Source: Nocardiopsis suaedae
GTDB lineage: Bacteria > Actinomycetota > Actinomycetes > Streptosporangiales > Streptosporangiaceae
Assembly (NCBI RefSeq): GCF_027706745.1
Contig: NZ_JAQFWP010000003.1
Span: 1 to 64,000, forward strand
DNA: 64,000 bases
Direction: 5' to 3'
The notes beneath the pieces were generated by a model, which was given only the letters and a program-made list of their open reading frames with translations, was not told where the DNA came from and did not search any database. Both the position numbers and the translations under genes were made by a program. Positions 53,149 through 61,754 of the stretch are shown piece after piece; the first letter of the stretch is position 1; every line of letters begins with the position of its first letter.

Positions 53149-54678
53149 TTACGCTCGCGCCGTCACCTCGGCCTCAAGGATCTTGAGGGTGGGCGTGTAG
53201 GAGACGTGGGCCGTGAGCCGGGCCAGTTCCGCGGTGGCCGCGTCGCTCTTCAAAGCGCAGAGCGCGCGTGCGCAGGTGTTGGCGAGTCCCGGCGAGTTCG
53301 GCCCTCCCGCCGGGGGCGTCCGAAGCGCCTCGACCAGGACGGTGCCCAGGCCGCGCGCGGATTCCGCGTGCTCGGGGAGCATGGCGACCAGCCAGACCAG
53401 GCCGCGTGCGGCGTTGGTGTTGTAAGCGTCCGGGTGGGCCAGGGTGTGCGGGTCACCCACCAGGGAGAGCCAGGACAGGACGCGTTCTCCGAACTCCTCG
53501 GCGTCGATGCCGGAGAGCAGCGACCGCCCCGACTCCTGCCAGGCGGCGCCGGGCCTGGGCTTGGTGGCGGTGGCCGCGTGCCGGACCGCCTTGGTCCACG
53601 AAGGCGGCAGGTCGGCGAGCTCGTCCAGGGCCCGGTCGGTCCACGCGTGGCCCGCGTTGAGGACGGGGCCGCGGTCGGCGAGCAGCCGCACCACCTTCCG
53701 CAGGTCCTTCGCCCTGAAGGGGTGGGGGGAGAAGTACGCGCGGCGCATTTCGGCGCCGAGCGCGTCCGGGATGTTCCGGCCGGAGGCCAGCTCCGCCCAC
53801 GCCGTCTCGACCGCCTTCAGCGTGCGGACCAGGCCGTTCGGATCGAACCGCAGGGCGTCCTGGCGCGCGGCCGCCAGCCGCTCGTCGGGCCGGTCCAGCG
53901 AGAGGCTGAGCGCGGCGTGCATGTGGACGATCCTGCCGCGTCGTCCCTCCGGGGCGGCAGGGTCGTAGAGGTCGGCGCAGGCGTCCACGAGCGCGCCGCG
54001 GACCTCATCGGGCAGGGTGCGCACCCGGTCGACGGTGTCGGAGAAGTCCTTGTCCGCGAGCACCGTTTCGACGGCGGCGGCCGCCCCTGCCGCGCCGCCG
54101 TGGGCGACGGCGGCCGTGAGCATGGGCTGGAGGTCGTCGAACCCGAAGTACTCCAGGGGGGCCGAGGAGAGCGAGGCGTGCAGGGCGTGGAGCCGCTCCC
54201 GCTCGTCCGGGTCGCCGGTCCGGTCCAGCAGCCGTTTCGCGACGTCGGTGAGCCGTCGCCGGTGCTCGGCGGAGAAGGTGCGCAGGCGCTCGGCGGTCCA
54301 CGAGGGGTCAGGTGACGCGAGGGCCCTCCGCAGCGCGTCCTTCCGGTCGTCCTCGGCCGTGTCCCCGAGATGCATGGAGGCCAGGACCTGTGCCTCGAAC
54401 CCGTCGGACTCCAGCAGGTCCACCTGGTTGGCGAGCAACCCGGCGTGCACGGCGAGGAGGCGGGACCGCCGCTCGTCCGTCCCGGCGGCCTCGTACATCT
54501 CCACGCCGGCGTGGGCCATGCGGCGGCGGACGTCCACCGGAAGGCGCGGCAGGAGCCGCACCGTTTCGGGGAAGTCGTCGGCCGCGAGGACGTGTTCGCA
54601 AGCCGTGGCGGGACCGTCGCCGTCGACCAGGGATTCGAGCGCGCTCTCGAACCCGTGGGGCGCGTGGGAGTCGGACAT
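53149..54678 (-). CDS. Alpha-helical repeat protein with DUF4132-associated-like C-terminal region
   Basis: A 509-residue soluble protein, almost all helix. The N-half carries related units of about 70 residues, for example VLAADDFPETVRLLPRLPVD and VLADKDFSDTVDRVRTLPDE, each followed by a helix and an R(L/I)xxxHAxL motif. A more divergent unit lies between (ERERLHALHASLSS). The C-part (LLSGIDAEEFGERVLSWLSLVG; AARGLVWLVAMLPEHAESAR) resembles the helical domain found in DUF4132 proteins, but DUF4132 itself is absent. Probably a scaffold; function unknown. Confidence 0.65.
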   Translation of the reverse strand: MSDSHAPHGFESALESLVDGDGPATACEHVLAADDFPETVRLLPRLPVDVRRRMAHAGVEMYEAAGTDERRSRLLAVHAGLLANQVDLLESDGFEAQVLASMHLGDTAEDDRKDALRRALASPDPSWTAERLRTFSAEHRRRLTDVAKRLLDRTGDPDERERLHALHASLSSAPLEYFGFDDLQPMLTAAVAHGGAAGAAAAVETVLADKDFSDTVDRVRTLPDEVRGALVDACADLYDPAAPEGRRGRIVHMHAALSLSLDRPDERLAAARQDALRFDPNGLVRTLKAVETAWAELASGRNIPDALGAEMRRAYFSPHPFRAKDLRKVVRLLADRGPVLNAGHAWTDRALDELADLPPSWTKAVRHAATATKPRPGAAWQESGRSLLSGIDAEEFGERVLSWLSLVGDPHTLAHPDAYNTNAARGLVWLVAMLPEHAESARGLGTVLVEALRTPPAGGPNSPGLANTCARALCALKSDAATAELARLTAHVSYTPTLKILEAEVTARA

Positions 54679-54754
54679 CGGGCTCCTGCCAGGGGAGGGG
54701 AAAGGGCGTACTACGGGTACCGCGCCCCGCCGACCTTTCTGGAATCGGCGGCCT

Positions 54755-55585
54755 TCACGGGATGAACACGCCCCCGGAGCGGAGCCGGGCCTCGATGAGG
54801 TCGAGCAGGTGGGCCCCGGTCGGCGTCTGGTTGCCGAAACGGCTGATGAGGCGGTACCGATCTGTGGGGGCGGTGCGGGCCTTCTGGAAGCTGGTGACGA
54901 CCTTGCGCATCGCGGGCCGGGCCAGGACGTACTCGGCCATGGCGGTGGCGACCTCTTCCAGGCGGGGATCGTCCGGCTCCCAGGCGAGGGCCTCCTGCGC
55001 GCGCCTGTGCAAGGCGATGACCTGCGGATCGCCGAGGGCCTCTTCGAGGTTGCCGAGGTAGTCGTCGAAGGCGTCGGGGTCCAGGGCCCTGGCCAGGACC
55101 ATGCCCTCCCGGGTGGCCGCCAGCTCCTCCGGGGGGAGCCCGGCGGCGCGCCCCCGTTCGAGGAGGACGGCGGCGCGGTCGGGGAGCAGGGCCAGGTCGC
55201 CGTCGGCCAGGCGGCGCAGCATGGCGCGCCGGGCGGTCAGCTCTTCGATCCTCTCGTCCAGGCGCGCCTCCACGTCGGCCAGGGCCTCGGTGAAGCGCTC
55301 GGGGGCGTATTCCAGCATGGGGCCGATCTCGGCCAGCGGCACCCCGGCGGCGGCCAGCGTGCGGATGCGGACCAGCCGCAGGACCTCGGTCGCGCCGTAC
55401 CGGCGGTAGCCGGAGCCGTCGCGCGGGGGTTCATCGAGCAGGCCGATCCGGTGGTAGTGCCGGACGGCCTTGACCGTCACTTCGGCGAAGGAGGCCGCCT
55501 GGCCGATCGTGAGCCCGTCCGGCGCGGCTCGGTCCGTCGTGGGTCGGCCCCTCCTGGGGCCGCCCTTCACGGGTTCGTTCGTCAC
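54755..55585 (-). CDS. MerR-family transcriptional regulator
   Basis: A 276-residue regulator. Residues about 24-95 form the MerR helix-turn-helix (LTIGQAASFAEVTVKAVRHY; GYRRYGATEVLRLVRIRTL), then a long dimer helix and a C-terminal helical effector domain of about 130 residues. That domain is not TipAS by eye. GTG 55585 has GGAAGGA upstream. It is divergent from the serine hydrolase gene, and a short dyad at 55675 lies between them. Its ligand is unknown. Confidence 0.85.
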   Translation of the reverse strand: MTNEPVKGGPRRGRPTTDRAAPDGLTIGQAASFAEVTVKAVRHYHRIGLLDEPPRDGSGYRRYGATEVLRLVRIRTLAAAGVPLAEIGPMLEYAPERFTEALADVEARLDERIEELTARRAMLRRLADGDLALLPDRAAVLLERGRAAGLPPEELAATREGMVLARALDPDAFDDYLGNLEEALGDPQVIALHRRAQEALAWEPDDPRLEEVATAMAEYVLARPAMRKVVTSFQKARTAPTDRYRLISRFGNQTPTGAHLLDLIEARLRSGGVFIP

Positions 55586-55674
55586 CGGTGTGGATTCCTT
55601 CCGGGGAGGCCGTGTTCCCTCGCTGATTCTCCGTCGCACGGCCAGGAGTGCATGACGCAGGTCACCATTGAGGT

Positions 55675-55687
55675 TGACCTTAGGTCA
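55675..55687. promoter_or_regulatory. Candidate MerR operator in the divergent promoter region
   Basis: Dyad TGACC-TTA-GGTCA, with a TTGACC -35-like hexamer at 55674-55679 facing the serine hydrolase. No clear -10 at the MerR spacing of 19 bases is seen, so this is tentative. Confidence 0.4.
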
Positions 55688-55756
55688 GGCCGGAGGCTTC
55701 TCGTAGCGGCGGCAGGGCGCCGACCGCACACGGGGAGACCGAAGGAGCGGACCACG

Positions 55757-56908
55757 ATGACCACCCCCCTTTCCGACCAGCACGAGGACGTTCCACAGAG
55801 CGGCGCCGCCGGAGCGGAGGCCGTCGGCCAGGACCGCCCGGAGCTGCAGAGGGCGATCGAGGAGATCGTCGGACTCGGCTTCCTCGGGGTGTCGCTGCGC
55901 GTGCGCGACCAGCGCGGCGAGTGGGGCGGCAGCGCAGGGAAGGCCGAACTCGACGGGACCGCCGCGCCGCCGACGGACGGGTACGCGCGGATCGGCAGCA
56001 CCACCAAGACCTTCGCCGCCGCACTGGTGCTGCGGACGGTGGCCGAGGGCGTCATCGGGCTGGACGCCCCGGTCGCGGAGCACCTGCCCGGGTTCGCGTT
56101 GGACGAGCGGATCACGGTGCGCATGCTGCTGCAGCACACCAGCGGGGTCTTCAACTTCACCGGAGAATTCGAGGACGACGGGACGCTGATCCCGGGGGTC
56201 ACCACCCCGTACGGTGCGACGACCCGGGAGTGGTTGGACGGCCGACTGGAAAGCCGCCGCCCCGAGGACCTGGTGCGGCTGGCGCTGTCCAAGCCGGCGC
56301 GGTTCGAGCCGGGGGCGAAGTGGAGCTACTCCAACACCAACTATGTGCTGGCCCGGCTGCTGGTCGAGAGCGTCACCGGTCGTTCGTTCCCTGAGGAGAT
56401 GCAGCGCCAGGTCCTGGGGCCGCTCGGACTGAAGGGCACGATCCTGCCGGAGGACTCGCCGGACATCCCCGCGCCGCACGCGCACGGCTACTTCCGCTAC
56501 GAGAAGGACGGCGTGCAGGAGACGGTGGACATCACCCGCCAGAACCCTTCCTGGCTGTGCACCGGCGGCGACATGATCTCGACGACCGAGGACACGGCCG
56601 TGTTCGTCGCAGCGCTGTTGGACGGCCGTCTCCTGCCGCCTGGACTGGTGGCCGAGATGTGCACGCCGGTGTCCACGGGGATTCCGTCGATGGACTACGG
56701 CCTGGGGGTGTTCGTGCAGAAGACGGAGAACGGCACGACGGTCATCAACCACAACGGCGGCGTGCCGGGCTATGCGGCGATGATGACCAGCACGCCCGAC
56801 GGGAGCACGACCCTGACAGCGGCGGTGAACTACGTGGACGACCCCGACCTGACCATGAGCGCAAAGGGCCAGGAGGCCTACCAGAGGCTCGTGCGCGAGG
56901 TGTTCTAG
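55757..56908 (+). CDS. Serine hydrolase, class C beta-lactamase / D-Ala-D-Ala carboxypeptidase fold
   Basis: A 383-residue hydrolase. S-x-x-K is STTK in ARIGSTTKTFAAAL, Y-x-N is YSNTN in KWSYSNTNYVLARLL, and the third box is HNGG in VINHNGGVPGYAAM. LLQHTSGVF is the second family landmark. No signal peptide is visible, so it acts in the cytoplasm or is a secreted form without a classical leader, like EstB-type esterases. It is controlled probably by the divergent MerR protein. Substrate could be an ester, amide or beta-lactam. Confidence 0.9.
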   Translation: MTTPLSDQHEDVPQSGAAGAEAVGQDRPELQRAIEEIVGLGFLGVSLRVRDQRGEWGGSAGKAELDGTAAPPTDGYARIGSTTKTFAAALVLRTVAEGVIGLDAPVAEHLPGFALDERITVRMLLQHTSGVFNFTGEFEDDGTLIPGVTTPYGATTREWLDGRLESRRPEDLVRLALSKPARFEPGAKWSYSNTNYVLARLLVESVTGRSFPEEMQRQVLGPLGLKGTILPEDSPDIPAPHAHGYFRYEKDGVQETVDITRQNPSWLCTGGDMISTTEDTAVFVAALLDGRLLPPGLVAEMCTPVSTGIPSMDYGLGVFVQKTENGTTVINHNGGVPGYAAMMTSTPDGSTTLTAAVNYVDDPDLTMSAKGQEAYQRLVREVF

Positions 56909-56980
56909 GCACGAAGGCCGCGGGGAACGACGGCCGGGCACACAGGGCACGCGCCCTCGGAACAGCTCCGGAATCCAGAA

Positions 56981-57019
56981 AGGCCAGGCCCCGGAATCAT
57001 CAGGAGGCCTGGCCTCCTT
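56981..57019 (+). terminator. Strong terminator between serine hydrolase and TetR genes
   Basis: Perfect 10-bp stem AGGCCAGGCC (56981-56990) with GGCCTGGCCT (57006-57015), then CCTTTG. It lies between convergent genes and may serve both. Its left part recurs at 60523-60550. Confidence 0.8.
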
Positions 57020-57119
57020 TGTGCGTGATTCTCTGCGCGTGGGCCTCGTCCGTACGAGGGGCGGACGGTGACCACGCCTACCGCAGCGGGGCGCGTCAGG
57101 GGAGCGCCCGGTTCGCCGG

Positions 57120-57686
57120 TCAGACCGACGGACTCAGGCCGGTCACGGACATGCGGAAGAGGCGGTCCGCCGCTCCCGCCGGATCGGGGTGGTTCGCCGT
57201 GGCGAGGGTGATGCCGACGATCAGTGTGATCAGGTCGGCGACGGTGGTGCCCGCTGCCACCGCGCCGTCCTGAACTGCGCGGTGGAGCAGGGGGCCGGCG
57301 GCCTCCTCAAGGAGCGCCGAACAGGTGTCCTCATGCCCCGGTGCGGCTTCGACGCCGTCGTAGGCCAACGCGGCCGCCAGGCCCCGTGCGGAGACGCAGT
57401 AGGCGACGACCTCGCCCAGCCACTCCAGGAGCGCGTCCCGACTGTCTTTCTCCTCGGCCAGTTCGCGGGCGCGGTCGGCCAGCGCATCGACGCGGCTCCG
57501 GGAGACCGCTTCCAGCAGCGCGCGGCGGGTGGGGAAGTGGCGGCGCACCGTGGCCGAACCGACCCCCGCGGTGCGGGCGATCGCCTCCAGGGAGGCGTCG
57601 GCGCCTTGGGCGGCCACCTCGTCCTCGGCCACGGCGAGGATGCGCGCGTAGTTGCGCCGGGCGTCCGAGCGCTGCCGCTCGGGCAT
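57120..57686 (-). CDS. TetR-family transcriptional repressor
   Basis: A 188-residue repressor. Residues about 10-60 form the TetR helix-turn-helix (RILAVAEDEVAAQGADASLE; AGVGSATVRRHFPTRRALLE), followed by the all-helical ligand domain of the SBD family (LLHRAVQDGAVAAGTTVADL). ATG 57686. It is divergent from the NmrA-like gene, and a 61-bp nested palindrome fills the gap. By the usual logic it represses both genes until a small molecule binds. Confidence 0.92.
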   Translation of the reverse strand: MPERQRSDARRNYARILAVAEDEVAAQGADASLEAIARTAGVGSATVRRHFPTRRALLEAVSRSRVDALADRARELAEEKDSRDALLEWLGEVVAYCVSARGLAAALAYDGVEAAPGHEDTCSALLEEAAGPLLHRAVQDGAVAAGTTVADLITLIVGITLATANHPDPAGAADRLFRMSVTGLSPSV

Positions 57687-57704
57687 GGCGTCACCTCCAT
57701 GGTT

Positions 57705-57765
57705 GCTAAACGGCGGGGCCCGCCATATCGTACTCCACATGAAACGGCGGGCCCCGCCGTTTAGC
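57705..57765. promoter_or_regulatory. TetR operator: nested palindromes between tetR and NmrA-like gene
   Basis: A 20-base unit GCTAAACGGCGGGGCCCGCC (57705-57724) is exactly inverted at 57746-57765. The right unit itself is a near-perfect 21-bp operator, AAACGGCGGGcCCCGCCGTTT (57742-57762), and the left has a decayed mate. So two operator sites face each other across a 21-base centre. Confidence 0.85.
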
Positions 57766-57785
57766 TTCGAGTTTCGAGGAGAGCC

Positions 57786-58709
57786 ATGTCCACAGACTCC
57801 GCCCCCGTCCTGGTCACCGGCGCGACCGGTAGGCAAGGCGGCGCCACCGCACGTGCCCTCCGCGCGGCGGGTGTGCCCGTCCGCGCCCTGGTGCGCGACC
57901 CGGCTTCGGCGGGGGCCAAGGCCGTCGAGGCGCTCGGTTCCGAACTGGTCACCGGCGACCTGCACGACCGTGCCTCCGTGGTCCGCGCCGCCGAAGGCGC
58001 CCGTGCGGTCTTCTCGGTGCAGATGCCCGCCATGGACGCGGAGGGCGTCGACTTCGAGGGGGAGGTCGCCCAAGGGACCAACCTCATCGAGGGGGCGAAG
58101 GCCGCCGGAGTGCCGCAGTTCGTGCACACCTCCGTCAGCGGCGCCGGTCGGCACACCTCCGTGCCGGGGTGGGCCGAAGGCCGCTGGTCTTTCATGGAGC
58201 CCGCCCTGGGCGCCAAGACCGCGATCCAGGACCGGCTCCGGGAGGCGGGTTTCGCCCGGTGGACGCTCCTCAAGCCAGGCTTCTTCATGGACAACTTCCT
58301 GCCGTCCATGGCGTACCTGTTCCCGCGCGGCGTCGACGGCGGCCTCGTGTCCGTCCTGCGGCCGGAGACGCGGCTCTCGCTGACCGCCGTGGACGACATC
58401 GGAGCGGCGGCGGCCGCGGCCATCACCGATCCAGAGCGCTTCGACCGGGTCGAGTTGGAGCTTGCGAGCGACTACCTGTCGATGACGGAGATCGCCGCCG
58501 TCCTCTCGCGCGCGCTGGGCACGGCTCTGTCCGCGCCCGACATGACCATGGAGGAGGCCGAGGCCGCCGGTATGCCCCCGATGGGGGCCTCGCACGCGTG
58601 GTTGAACGCGGTCGGCCAGCCGGCCCGCCCGCAGTATGCGAGGGATCTCGGCATCCGTCTCACCGGTTTCGAGGAATGGGCGAAGAAGCACATGCGAGCC
58701 GACGCCTGA
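57786..58709 (+). CDS. NmrA-like NAD(P)-binding protein
   Basis: A 307-residue atypical SDR. Cofactor loop VTGATGRQGGATARALRAAG at residues 10-29; LVRDPASAGAKAVEALG and VTGDLHDRASV are typical of the NmrA group. The Tyr/Lys pair is absent, as usual for it. Members are redox-sensing regulators or NAD(P)H:quinone/isoflavone reductases. With the divergent TetR and its operator, it forms an inducible detoxification-type pair. Substrate unknown. Confidence 0.88.
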   Translation: MSTDSAPVLVTGATGRQGGATARALRAAGVPVRALVRDPASAGAKAVEALGSELVTGDLHDRASVVRAAEGARAVFSVQMPAMDAEGVDFEGEVAQGTNLIEGAKAAGVPQFVHTSVSGAGRHTSVPGWAEGRWSFMEPALGAKTAIQDRLREAGFARWTLLKPGFFMDNFLPSMAYLFPRGVDGGLVSVLRPETRLSLTAVDDIGAAAAAAITDPERFDRVELELASDYLSMTEIAAVLSRALGTALSAPDMTMEEAEAAGMPPMGASHAWLNAVGQPARPQYARDLGIRLTGFEEWAKKHMRADA

Positions 58710-58752
58710 GAGCCCTTCCGGGCCCTCCCACGGCGTGCCACCACGGACTCGG

Positions 58753-59976
58753 CTACCGACGGCGATGTCCGCTACGGGCTGCCCCGGCCGCTCGCAGTGA
58801 TCTGCCGTCATCGCACGGGTGAGGGCGGCGTTCACAGGCCGCCATAGGAGCCTCGTCGAGGACGGGGCCTTGAGCGGACTCGACGAGGTAGTCGAACGGG
58901 TGCCAGAGGCCGCCGTCCACGTCGGCCGGGACGAGCAGTCCGCTCGCCCCGAGCCTGACCTGCTGAGCCCAGGAGAGGGCCTCGTCGAAGCCCTCAGGGC
59001 GCAGGGCCGCGGCGTCCTGGAGGTAGGCGCCGTGCGTACGCCTGAGCAGGTCGGCGGAGACGCCGGAGGCCAGGCCGGTGCGGGTCAGGTCGATCGCGGC
59101 GGCGACCACCGCACGGCCGCGCGGGTGGCCGCCGCTGCCGGTGCACCGGTTCGCATCACGCCAGACCTGGAGCAGGAGGGGGCCTGCCGCCAGGTGCTCG
59201 GCCACACCGTGGACGCCGTGGCGGGCGGTATGCGCGGCGCCGCGCAGGCGGGCGTCTCCGTGCTCGGCGGCGCGCTCGGTCTCCTCGGCCGACCACGTCC
59301 GCTCCAGCACGATTGGGTCGAGGCGCCTGAGCAGGTCGACCGTGCGCCTGGGCCTCGGCGCCGCGTGGGCCTGCGCTGAGAAGGGGAGGCGGTGGGTGTC
59401 GAGGTATTCGGTGCGCAGTGTCATGGCCACGACGGTGCGTCGGCGCGTGAGCAGGCTCAGGGTGGTCTCGGTGAGGTGGGCCGCCTCGTCTTCCAGGAAG
59501 CGGTCGACGTCGTCGAGCCACACCACGACGCCGGAGTCGAACAGGTACGGCGGCGAGGTGAGCCGTTGGGCCAGAGTGTCCAGCGCCGTGCCCGGCGGCG
59601 GGGCCACGAGGTGGCGGTGGGGCATGTTCGAGGCCAGGGCGTGCAGCAGTGAGCGGGACTTGCCTGCGGCGGAATCGCCCACCATCAGCACGACGCCGCC
59701 TGTGGCCTTGGCCGCGACCACCGCCTGCTCGATCTCACCGTCGCGGTCGCGGCGTACGTAGGGGGAGATACGGGAGCCGTCGGGGCCGGCGGGGGCGGGG
59801 TGGACGCCCAGCCGCCGAGGATCGGCCCGTGCGACGGGCACGGCCGCTGCTAGTGCGGCTTCGGCCTCCTGATCGCCGTCGCGGGGCGGGGGCGGATGCG
59901 CACCGACGAAGATGTCGCGGGCCGCCCCGGCTTGGATCAGGGTCTTCGCGACGGTGTTGGAGGAACTGTTCCTCAC
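58753..59976 (-). CDS. STAND-like P-loop NTPase, 3' end lost (probable relic)
   Basis: About 407 residues. The N-terminus has an amphipathic NTVAKTLIQAGAARDIFVG strand of the type seen in actinobacterial conflict-system NTPases, then Walker A GDSAAGKS and Walker B VVVWLDDVDRF. A segment DEALSWAQQVRLGASGLLVP with WHPFDYLV follows. Full-length relatives continue into TPR-like repeats. Here the frame is lost near 58840, where another frame reads VNAALTRAMTADHC. So a frameshift and deletion probably removed the C-half. Start uncertain (GTG 59976, or ATG 60183 with a non-coding-like extension). Confidence 0.6.
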   Translation of the reverse strand: MRNSSSNTVAKTLIQAGAARDIFVGAHPPPPRDGDQEAEAALAAAVPVARADPRRLGVHPAPAGPDGSRISPYVRRDRDGEIEQAVVAAKATGGVVLMVGDSAAGKSRSLLHALASNMPHRHLVAPPPGTALDTLAQRLTSPPYLFDSGVVVWLDDVDRFLEDEAAHLTETTLSLLTRRRTVVAMTLRTEYLDTHRLPFSAQAHAAPRPRRTVDLLRRLDPIVLERTWSAEETERAAEHGDARLRGAAHTARHGVHGVAEHLAAGPLLLQVWRDANRCTGSGGHPRGRAVVAAAIDLTRTGLASGVSADLLRRTHGAYLQDAAALRPEGFDEALSWAQQVRLGASGLLVPADVDGGLWHPFDYLVESAQGPVLDEAPMAACERRPHPCDDGRSLRAAGAARSGHRRR

Positions 59977-60835
59977 GTCAGAGGTGTGGCGGACAGGATG
60001 CCGTGGGCCGGGGCACCGTGCCGAGCGCCACGAAAGCTCCTCCCCGTCCCCTGGCGGCAGGAAGCCGCGAGAGGGATCGGGACCGGAGAGGCGGGCACCG
60101 GGGCCCACAGAATGATCGAGCGTGTCGCCGTCCGCCCGGGTGAGCCGATCGGACGACGGTTCCAAGGGGTCCTGAGAGGTCATGAGAGGGTGCACCGCCT
60201 CCTTCGAACGACCGCGAGAGACTGCGTGCATGCGATTATGCACGTGCATTTGCAAGCACAGCAAGACCTTCGGTGTGGCCGGAAGGCGCCTTGGAGGGGC
60301 CAAGGGGAATGCGAGGGAGCTCCCGGCGGCGCCGCGATCCCTCTTCGCCGAGGTGAGGGGGCCATCGGTGGCCGGTCGCGCCAGATAGGGCGGCGCCGGG
60401 CCACGGGAGGGCTTTCGGGCCTGCGGCCGCCACCGTCACTCCCGGGGGTCGCGCTCTGGCGGGTGGCAGATCGCCGCCTCCCTGGCGGGGCACGTGTGTG
60501 GAACGGAGCCCGGAAACAGCCCCCGGAAAGCAGTAAGGCCAGGTCCCGGAGGCCCCTGGGGGAGCCCGGGAGGTGGCGGTCGCCGAAAGCGGGCGACCGA
60601 AGATCGCAACGGCGTAGAGGGTGGGGATGTCGTCCAAGGCGCGGCGGCCGCTGTCAGCGGCGACCGAGGATCTCAGCTCGATGGGGGTGCACGGTGACCT
60701 TTTCGCCTAGGGGGCGGTCGCTCTCACGGGGGCGCCTGTGGATTACGGGTCGCTTGCGCTCTACCCCCGGTCCTCACCGCTGCTGACGGCCGCGGTGCGG
60801 GCAGTCGAGAAGCGGTTGGCGGAGGTCGGCTGACC
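59977..60835. other. 859-base gap with operator-like palindrome and possible gene relics
   Basis: No complete gene is supported. Near 60225-60260 the DNA is AT-richer and holds the perfect palindrome ATGCACGTGCAT (60238-60249) next to TTGCAAGCA, an operator-like site. A repeat of the 56968 terminator element lies at 60523-60550. From 60627 a frame MSSKARRPLSAATEDLSSMG ends at a stop at 60708. The next frame (60711-60833, ending LTAAVRAVEKRLAEVG) looks coding, consistent with a broken small gene. Confidence 0.45.
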
Positions 60836-61309
60836 TCATCCGATGTGGGTGGGTCCGCCCTGGAGGAAGTGGTCGATGCGTAGGCGCATGGACCGGTCCA
60901 TGGTCAGCTCGGCGAGTTTCTCCTTCGGGAGCCAGAGGACTTCCTTGGACTCGTTGCTCGTGCGCGGCTCGCCTGAGACGGGGCGGGCGGTGAGCGCGAT
61001 GGAGAACTCCTGGCGGGCCTCGCCGTCGCTGGTGTAGTACACGATGTGCTTGGGGTCGCTGTAGGTGCCGACGATGCCGGTGATCTCGCAGGTGATCCCG
61101 GACTCCTCCTCGGTCTCCCTGACGGCGGCCTGGGGCACGGACTCGCCCAGGTCGATCGCGCCCCCTGGCACGGCCCAGTTGCCGTTGTCGGTCCGGCGGA
61201 TCATGAGGACTTCGTCGCGCTCGTTGACGACGAACACGTTCACCGAGGGAACACGGCTGTTGGCCTGCGGCGCCTCAGGGTCGTCGTAGTAGTCGATCCG
61301 CCTGCCCAC
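60836..61309 (-). CDS. Nudix hydrolase
   Basis: A 157-residue pyrophosphohydrolase. The Nudix box G-x5-E-x7-REUxEExGU is complete (GAIDLGESVPQAAVRETEEE, then SGI), so metal-dependent cleavage of a nucleoside diphosphate linked to another group is expected. The N-terminus (GRRIDYYDDPEAPQANSRVP) marks a subgroup common in actinobacteria. GTG 61309 follows GAAGGAGGG. Only 10 bases upstream ends the 3' fragment of another gene, its former operon partner. Confidence 0.92.
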   Translation of the reverse strand: MGRRIDYYDDPEAPQANSRVPSVNVFVVNERDEVLMIRRTDNGNWAVPGGAIDLGESVPQAAVRETEEESGITCEITGIVGTYSDPKHIVYYTSDGEARQEFSIALTARPVSGEPRTSNESKEVLWLPKEKLAELTMDRSMRLRIDHFLQGGPTHIG

Positions 61310-61319
61310 GGGCCCTCCT

Positions 61320-61445
61320 TCAGTCGAGGGGACGCGCCCCGTCCCAGACCTTCTCGAAGCTTTCCAGGTAGGTCGCCATCATCTCCCCGCCCGGAATCTT
61401 GCGCAGTGGAAGACGGGCGCCTGGGAGGCCATGCTCCCAATCAGG
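61320..61445 (-). pseudogene. 3' fragment of an unknown gene, upstream of the Nudix gene
   Basis: Only the last 40 or so codons remain in frame: WEHGLPGARLPLRKIPGGEM, then MATYLESFEKVWDGARPLD and a TGA at 61320. Upstream the frame turns non-coding-like. The tail resembles C-termini of regulators encoded next to such Nudix genes, from memory of similar loci. It appears truncated by a deletion. Confidence 0.45.
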
Positions 61446-61505
61446 CGCGTGTGACCAGGCGCTGGTCGGCGGCCTGGTACAGGGTTGTAGTCCGGGCTGC
61501 GCGGG

Positions 61506-61685
61506 TCAGGGGGCGAGGAGCGCTCCGAAGGTGCGTCGTGCGATCTCCTCGAAAGCGCCTGCCCGATGGCCCTGGCCGGGCATGTCAGGGTGGGCTTCGG
61601 CCCAGACCTGCGCCGAGTCGGCAGAGGTGAAGGGGGTCAACGCGTCGCAGGACACCGTGACCGCCTCGGCGGGGGCACGGCGCCC
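61506..61685 (-). pseudogene. C-terminal remnant of an alkylmercury lyase-like gene (merB)
   Basis: The frame ending at 61506 reads AEAVTVSCDALTPFTSADSA, then QVWAEAHPDM and a tail EEIARRTFGALLAP. This matches the last third of MerB-type lyases (Cys in VSC, then the helix SAxxWAxxHP). The N-terminal two thirds, with the catalytic Cys/Asp region, are missing; upstream is the end of the thioredoxin-like gene. It is taken as a deletion remnant. Confidence 0.5.
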
Positions 61686-61754
61686 CGGCTGGCGCGGTCG
61701 ATCGCGCTCGTTGTTGGGAGGGCGCGATGGCGTGCAGCACTCCTCCACCGAGGC

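Noticed and set aside
59896-60786. 296-residue plus-strand frame in the gap after the NTPase
   Set aside because: Composition is that of non-coding GC-rich DNA and no motif is seen; it crosses an operator-like palindrome.
60627-60833. Small gene on the plus strand (MSSKARRPL... and ...AVEKRLAEVG)
   Set aside because: The two parts lie in different frames with a stop between; kept only as a possible relic in the gap entry.
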